Shown here: piece by piece, positions 7,074 through 10,343 of the stretch
Position numbering within the stretch: the stretch's first letter is position 1
How the letters are laid out: each line of letters opens with the position of its first letter
NCBI GenBank assembly: GCA_002411015.1
Contig: DHPY01000032.1
Span: 1 to 10,343, forward strand
Source: Armatimonadetes bacterium UBA5352
GTDB lineage: Bacteria > Armatimonadota > Zipacnadia > Zipacnadales > UBA5352
Length of the DNA stretch: 10,343 nucleotides
Direction of reading: 5' to 3'
Position numbers and translations under genes: made by a program
The notes under the pieces: generated by a model
Seen by the model: only the letters and a program-made list of their open reading frames with translations
Databases searched by the model: none
What the model was told of the DNA's origin: nothing

Positions 7074-7475
7074 ATGGCCCAGCAGACGAACGAACGCGCT
7101 AACGCGCGCGACATCAGGATACTCTTTGTGGATGATGACCCGAACCAGCGCGAGATCTACCAGCGCAGGCTGGAGCGGCAGGGATATCAGGTCGACCTTG
7201 CCGACAGCGCAGACAGCGCAGTCTCTAGAGTGCGCCAGGAGCGGCCGGAGGTGATCGTGCTCGACATCGCCATGCCCGGCCGCGACGGTCTGAGCGCCCT
7301 GCAGGAGTTCCTCGACATTGACCCCTCAGTGCCGGTGATCATCCACACCGCATACCCGGGCTACGCCGAGAACTTCCTGTCATGGGCCGCCGACGCGTAC
7401 ATCGAGAAGAGCTCCGACATCAACCCGCTCGTGGAGGCAATCGAGGAGGCCGTCGTGCGTAACGGCGGCCGCTAA
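7074..7475 (+). CDS. single-domain response regulator (CheY/Spo0F-like receiver)
   Basis: A stand-alone receiver of 133 residues that would be phosphorylated on Asp64 (VIVLDIAMPGRDG, 61-73). The acidic pocket is Asp20-Asp21-Asp22 (FVDDDP), the switch threonine is Thr92 (HTAYPGY), and the conserved lysine is Lys112 (YIEKSS), so the phosphorylation machinery is complete. There is no DNA-binding or enzymatic output domain, so it must act by protein contact or within a phosphorelay. It follows the kinase gene by 77 bases and is its obvious partner. Starts are ambiguous: in-frame ATGs at 7059, 7068 and 7074 are interleaved with two GGAGG sequences. ATG 7074 has GGAGG (7061-7065) 8 bases upstream and leaves an 11-residue lead before the receiver; ATG 7068 is nearly as good (GGAGG at 7054-7058). 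An upstream ATG at 7017 would add a basic, unconserved tail and is disfavoured. Confidence 0.9.
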   Translation: MAQQTNERANARDIRILFVDDDPNQREIYQRRLERQGYQVDLADSADSAVSRVRQERPEVIVLDIAMPGRDGLSALQEFLDIDPSVPVIIHTAYPGYAENFLSWAADAYIEKSSDINPLVEAIEEAVVRNGGR

Positions 7476-7490
7476 CTGGCTACAGCTCCC

Positions 7491-7496
7491 AGGAGG
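7491..7496 (+). promoter_or_regulatory. Shine-Dalgarno site fixing the TTG start of glgC
   Basis: AGGAGG lies 7 bases before the TTG at 7504, the same sequence and spacing as at the galT-like gene. It supports TTG as the glgC start codon; no ATG or GTG gives the usual GlgC N-terminus. Confidence 0.85.
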
Positions 7497-7503
7497 CATC
7501 AGG

Positions 7504-8733
7504 TTGGCGATCAGCAGAGAGAGCGCGCGGCAGATACTCACCATCCTGCTCGCGGGGGGACAGGGCCAGCGCCTCCGCCCCCTCACCGAGCGCCGGGCGA
7601 AGCCGGCGGTCCCCTTCGGCGGTGTGTACCGCATCGTTGACTTCACGCTGTCGAACTGCGTGAACTCGTACTTCCGCCGCATCTACGTGCTCACGCAGTA
7701 TGAATCGGTCACGCTCAACCGGCACCTGCGCGACACCTGGAATATCCTCAGCCCCGAACTCGGCGAGTTCGTGGACATCGTCCCTCCGCAGCAGCGACTC
7801 CCAAGCCGCTGGTACCTCGGCACCGCCGACGCGGTCTTCCAGAACCTCTACCTGCTCCAGCAGGAGCGGCCGGAGTGGGTGCTCATTGTCGGCGGCGACC
7901 ACATCTACAAGATGGACTACGCGCTGCTGCTTGAGGAGACGGTCGCCTGCGGCGCAGACGTGTCCATCGTGTGCATTGACGTCCCGATCGAGGATGCGAA
8001 GAGCTTCGGGATCATGTCGGTAGACGAGGCCCAACGCATCACCTCATTCACCGAGAAGCCGAAGCACCCAACGCCGATGCCGGGCACACCCGACCGCTGC
8101 CTCGCCTCCATGGGCATCTACCTCTTCAGGACAGAAGTCCTCGTGCGGGCGCTGGTCAGGGACGCCAAAAGCCCCGACAGCTCCAAGGACTTCGGCAAGG
8201 ACATCATCCCCCGGCTGATCGAGGAGCGCGGAGTGCGTGCCTACAACATCAACTCAGAGGGCCAGCCCGGCGGCGGCTACTGGCGCGACGTCGGGACGCT
8301 GGAGAGCTACTGGGAAGCGAACATGGACCTCATCGCGCGCTACCCCGAGTTCGACCTCTACGACGAGACCTGGCCGATCCGCTCAGGCACCGGTCACCGG
8401 CCGCCCGCGAAGATCTGCGTCTCGACCGAGGGCACGATGGGGCGCTTCGAGCAGTCGCTGCTGGCGCCGGGTGTGGTGGTCTCGGGCGGGCAGGTGATGC
8501 GCTCGATCGTGGGCCCGCGCGTGGAGATACACGACGCGAGCGAGGTTGACGAGTGCGTCATCATGGGGGGCTGCAAGATCGGCAAGCAGGTGCGGCTGCG
8601 GCGCTGCGTCATCGAGGAGCAGACCGTGCTGCCCGACGGGATCGAGATCGGCTTTGACGCAGAGCACGATCGCGAGCGCTTCACCGTCACCGATAACGGG
8701 GTCGTCGTGATCCCCACCCGCACGCCGCTGTAA
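7504..8733 (+). CDS. glgC: glucose-1-phosphate adenylyltransferase (ADP-glucose pyrophosphorylase)
   Basis: Makes ADP-glucose and pyrophosphate from ATP and glucose-1-phosphate, the committed step of bacterial glycogen synthesis; cytoplasmic, expected tetramer. 409 residues, a little shorter than the 431-residue E. coli enzyme. The nucleotide loop LLAGGQGQRLRPLTERRAKPAV (15-36) begins the pyrophosphorylase domain. Next are WYLGTADAVFQ (103-113), VGGDHIYKMDY (129-139) with catalytic-type Asp132, FTEKP (182-186) with glucose-1-P-type Lys185, and ASMGIYLF (201-208). Residues about 310-385 show the hexapeptide-like pattern of the C-terminal left-handed beta-helix that carries allosteric sites. 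By alignment the position of E. coli Lys39, which binds the activator fructose-1,6-bisphosphate, is Arg30 here, so activator preference may differ; this is inference. Start is TTG with a perfect AGGAGG. It follows the response regulator by 28 bases and precedes glgA by 21, forming one likely transcription unit. Confidence 0.96.
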   Translation: MAISRESARQILTILLAGGQGQRLRPLTERRAKPAVPFGGVYRIVDFTLSNCVNSYFRRIYVLTQYESVTLNRHLRDTWNILSPELGEFVDIVPPQQRLPSRWYLGTADAVFQNLYLLQQERPEWVLIVGGDHIYKMDYALLLEETVACGADVSIVCIDVPIEDAKSFGIMSVDEAQRITSFTEKPKHPTPMPGTPDRCLASMGIYLFRTEVLVRALVRDAKSPDSSKDFGKDIIPRLIEERGVRAYNINSEGQPGGGYWRDVGTLESYWEANMDLIARYPEFDLYDETWPIRSGTGHRPPAKICVSTEGTMGRFEQSLLAPGVVVSGGQVMRSIVGPRVEIHDASEVDECVIMGGCKIGKQVRLRRCVIEEQTVLPDGIEIGFDAEHDRERFTVTDNGVVVIPTRTPL

Positions 8734-8754
8734 GAGCCGCGCTGGGAGGAGCCG

Positions 8755-10191
8755 ATGAAGGTCCTCTTCGTCTCGAACGAGGTCGCACCGTTCGCGAAGG
8801 TCGGCGGACTGGCGGATGTTGCCGGCAGCCTGCCGCAGGCCGTCGCCGCTCAGGGCGTGGACATCCGCGTCGTGATGCCCCTGCACCGCAGTTGCCCATC
8901 GGTGGAGCAGTGCGATGTGACGCTGCCGGGGATGAGCGTGCAGACCCCCTACCGCGCGCTGGTGCCGGCGGTCACCGAGAGCGAACTCCCTGAAAGTGAC
9001 GTCCCCGTCTACTTCATCAAGTACGACCCATTCTTCGACCGGCCCGACCCATACGGCGAGGGCGGCACCGATTACCCCGACTCGCCGCAGCGCTATGCGT
9101 TCCTCGCACGCGCCGCGCTGGCGATGAATCACGCGATAGGCTTCAGGGCCGACGTGGTGCACGCGAATGACTGGCCGACCGGCCTGCTGCCCTCCTTCGA
9201 GCGCCTCAACCCGCACGGCCGCCCGACCATCTTCACCATCCACAACCTCGGCTACCAGGGCAGCTTCCCCACATACGTGGCGCCGGACCTCGACATTGAC
9301 CCAGCCTCACCCGCGATGGCGCTCGTCCAGTTCGGCGATCGGATCAACTACATGGCCGGCGCGATCCGCTCCGCCACCCTCGTGAACACCGTCAGCGAAC
9401 GTTACGCGAGAGAGATCCAGAGCTCCGGAATGGGCCATGGGCTCGATGGGCTGCTGCGAGATCGCGCTGATGACCTCCGCGGCATCCTGAACGGGATAGA
9501 CCTCACCGACTGGGACCCGCAGGACGCGTCGCGACTGCCCGCGCCCTACTCCGCGGATGATCTCGCCGGGAAAGCGAGCTGTAAGGCGGAACTGCAGCGC
9601 AGCGTCGGCCTCGAGGTGAACCCGCACATCCCGCTGGCGGTGGCGGTGAGCCGGCTGGTCTACCAGAAGGGCCTCGACCTGCTTGCCGATGTGCTGCCAC
9701 GGGCGGTGGAGAGGCCGATGCAGTTCGCGCTGCTCGGCAGCGGGGACGCCGACCTCGAGCGTCTCTACCGGGCCATGGCACAGGCGAACCCCGGACGCAT
9801 CGCCGCCACCATCGCCTACAACGAGGACCTCGCGCGGCTGCACTACTCCGGCGCGGACATGCTCCTGATGCCCTCGCGCTACGAGCCCAGCGGCCTCAGC
9901 CAGATGATCGCGATGGCCTACGGCACGGTGCCGGTGGTGCACGCGACCGGTGGCCTCGCGGACACCGTTACGGAGGCCCCTCCCGAGCAGACTGGCTTCG
10001 TCTGCCATTACCTCACTCAGCAGGACCTGCTGAAGGCGATCATCCGCGCGCAGGACGCCTACGCCACGCCGGACCGCTGGCAGGCGCTGGTGCGGCGGGT
10101 GATGCGGCAGGATCATTCCTGGCGGCGCTCCGCGCGCAAGTACGTGGCCCTCTACGAGGAAGCGCTGCGCAAGCACACCGGGCAGTGGTGA
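8755..10191 (+). CDS. glgA: glycogen synthase, ADP-glucose-dependent (GT5)
   Basis: Transfers glucose from ADP-glucose to the non-reducing end of alpha-1,4-glucan; cytoplasmic retaining GT-B enzyme. 478 residues, essentially the E. coli length. The N-terminal domain starts with the classical MKVLFVSNEVAPFAKVGGLA, with Lys15 in the KVGGL motif. It continues through HANDWPTGL (137-145) and TIHNLGYQG (161-169). The C-terminal domain has SRLVYQKGLDLL (299-310) with Arg300 and Lys305, and PSRYEPSGLSQ (373-383) with Glu377; these positions coincide with the E. coli active-site numbering. Serine sits at 379 where E. coli and most GlgA proteins have cysteine (PCGL). ATGGLADTV (397-405) completes the nucleotide site. 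The ATG has GGGAGGA at 8744-8750. It lies 21 bases after glgC, the usual glgC-glgA pairing, so co-expression is likely. Confidence 0.96.
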   Translation: MKVLFVSNEVAPFAKVGGLADVAGSLPQAVAAQGVDIRVVMPLHRSCPSVEQCDVTLPGMSVQTPYRALVPAVTESELPESDVPVYFIKYDPFFDRPDPYGEGGTDYPDSPQRYAFLARAALAMNHAIGFRADVVHANDWPTGLLPSFERLNPHGRPTIFTIHNLGYQGSFPTYVAPDLDIDPASPAMALVQFGDRINYMAGAIRSATLVNTVSERYAREIQSSGMGHGLDGLLRDRADDLRGILNGIDLTDWDPQDASRLPAPYSADDLAGKASCKAELQRSVGLEVNPHIPLAVAVSRLVYQKGLDLLADVLPRAVERPMQFALLGSGDADLERLYRAMAQANPGRIAATIAYNEDLARLHYSGADMLLMPSRYEPSGLSQMIAMAYGTVPVVHATGGLADTVTEAPPEQTGFVCHYLTQQDLLKAIIRAQDAYATPDRWQALVRRVMRQDHSWRRSARKYVALYEEALRKHTGQW

Positions 10192-10240
10192 TGCCGAACC
10201 GCCGGGGTGCGGGCATGATCCCTGTGAGAGGAGGCACAGC

Positions 10241-10343
10241 ATGATGCGATCCCCCCGCGCCGGTGAAGTCACCCTCCACGATTGCCTCTGGCTCATGCTG
10301 CTGAGCATGGGCGCGCTGGCCGTCGGCCTGCTCGCCGGAGAGC
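10241..10343 (+). CDS. 5' part of a small probable membrane protein, cut by window end
   Basis: Thirty-four codons are open to the window edge from an ATG preceded by AGGAGG (10229-10234, spacing 6; a second ATG follows immediately at 10244). The product begins with a short basic, hydrophilic lead, MMRSPRAGEVTLHDC. A hydrophobic run CLWLMLLSMGALAVGLLAGE (residues 15-34) then looks like the start of a transmembrane helix or an uncleaved signal anchor. It follows glgA by 49 bases on the same strand and may be the next gene of the run. The family cannot be identified from so little sequence; a YtxH-like or other single-pass membrane protein is possible. Confidence 0.55.
   Translation, partial: MMRSPRAGEVTLHDCLWLMLLSMGALAVGLLAGE

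Noticed and set aside
7203..7220. Perfect 9-base tandem repeat (GACAGCGCA twice) inside the response regulator
   Set aside because: It encodes Ala-Asp-Ser-Ala-Asp-Ser-Ala in a receiver loop of normal length, so it is probably a coincidence of codon use and not an insertion.
10192..10225. Possible terminator after glgA
   Set aside because: Only a weak imperfect TGCCG/CGGGCA pairing with a long loop and no T-tract; the next gene follows on the same strand.

Overview
The window is GC-rich bacterial DNA, densely coding and carrying a storage-polysaccharide (glycogen/alpha-glucan) locus. Seven complete genes and the start of an eighth are supported. The enzymes are bacterial (ADP-glucose type GlgC and GlgA), but branching is done by a GH57-family enzyme rather than the GH13 GlgB of enterobacteria. 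GH57 branching enzymes occur in Thermus, cyanobacteria, Thermococcales and many uncultivated GC-rich phyla. The organism cannot be named from the window. A deep-branching GC-rich bacterium such as an Armatimonadota or similar lineage is a guess only.

Layout. On the minus strand (18-2165) lies an intracellular GH57 glucanase-like protein with a C-terminal beta-sandwich-like region. It diverges, across a 67-base spacer holding a 14-base palindrome, from a plus-strand GH57 1,4-alpha-glucan branching enzyme (2233-3966). A 211-base gap follows with two perfect, unrelated hairpin palindromes (4003-4021 and 4110-4126). Then come, all on the plus strand and closely packed: a GalT/HIT-family nucleotidylyltransferase (4178-5227), a soluble PAS-GAF histidine kinase overlapping it by one base (5227-6996), a single-domain response regulator (7074-7475), glgC (7504-8733), glgA (8755-10191), and the first 34 codons of a small probable membrane protein (from 10241).

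How they fit together. GlgC makes ADP-glucose, GlgA polymerises it into alpha-1,4-glucan, and the GH57 branching enzyme adds alpha-1,6 branches. The divergent GH57 protein most likely trims or debranches alpha-glucan. The GalT-like protein would feed hexose-1-phosphates into the pool or act on nucleotide sugars such as ADP-glucose. Inserted between galT and glgC is a two-component pair whose regulator has no DNA-binding domain, so the locus appears to carry its own signalling module.

Most notable points: the GalT-like protein keeps all four expected zinc ligands but has Leu165 where the family's catalytic nucleophile histidine should be, while a second zinc-like half ending in His-Trp-His is intact. 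The kinase has two Cys-x-Cys pairs in its N-terminal sensor region. No terminators with a T-tract, RNA genes, CRISPR arrays or insertion sequences were seen.
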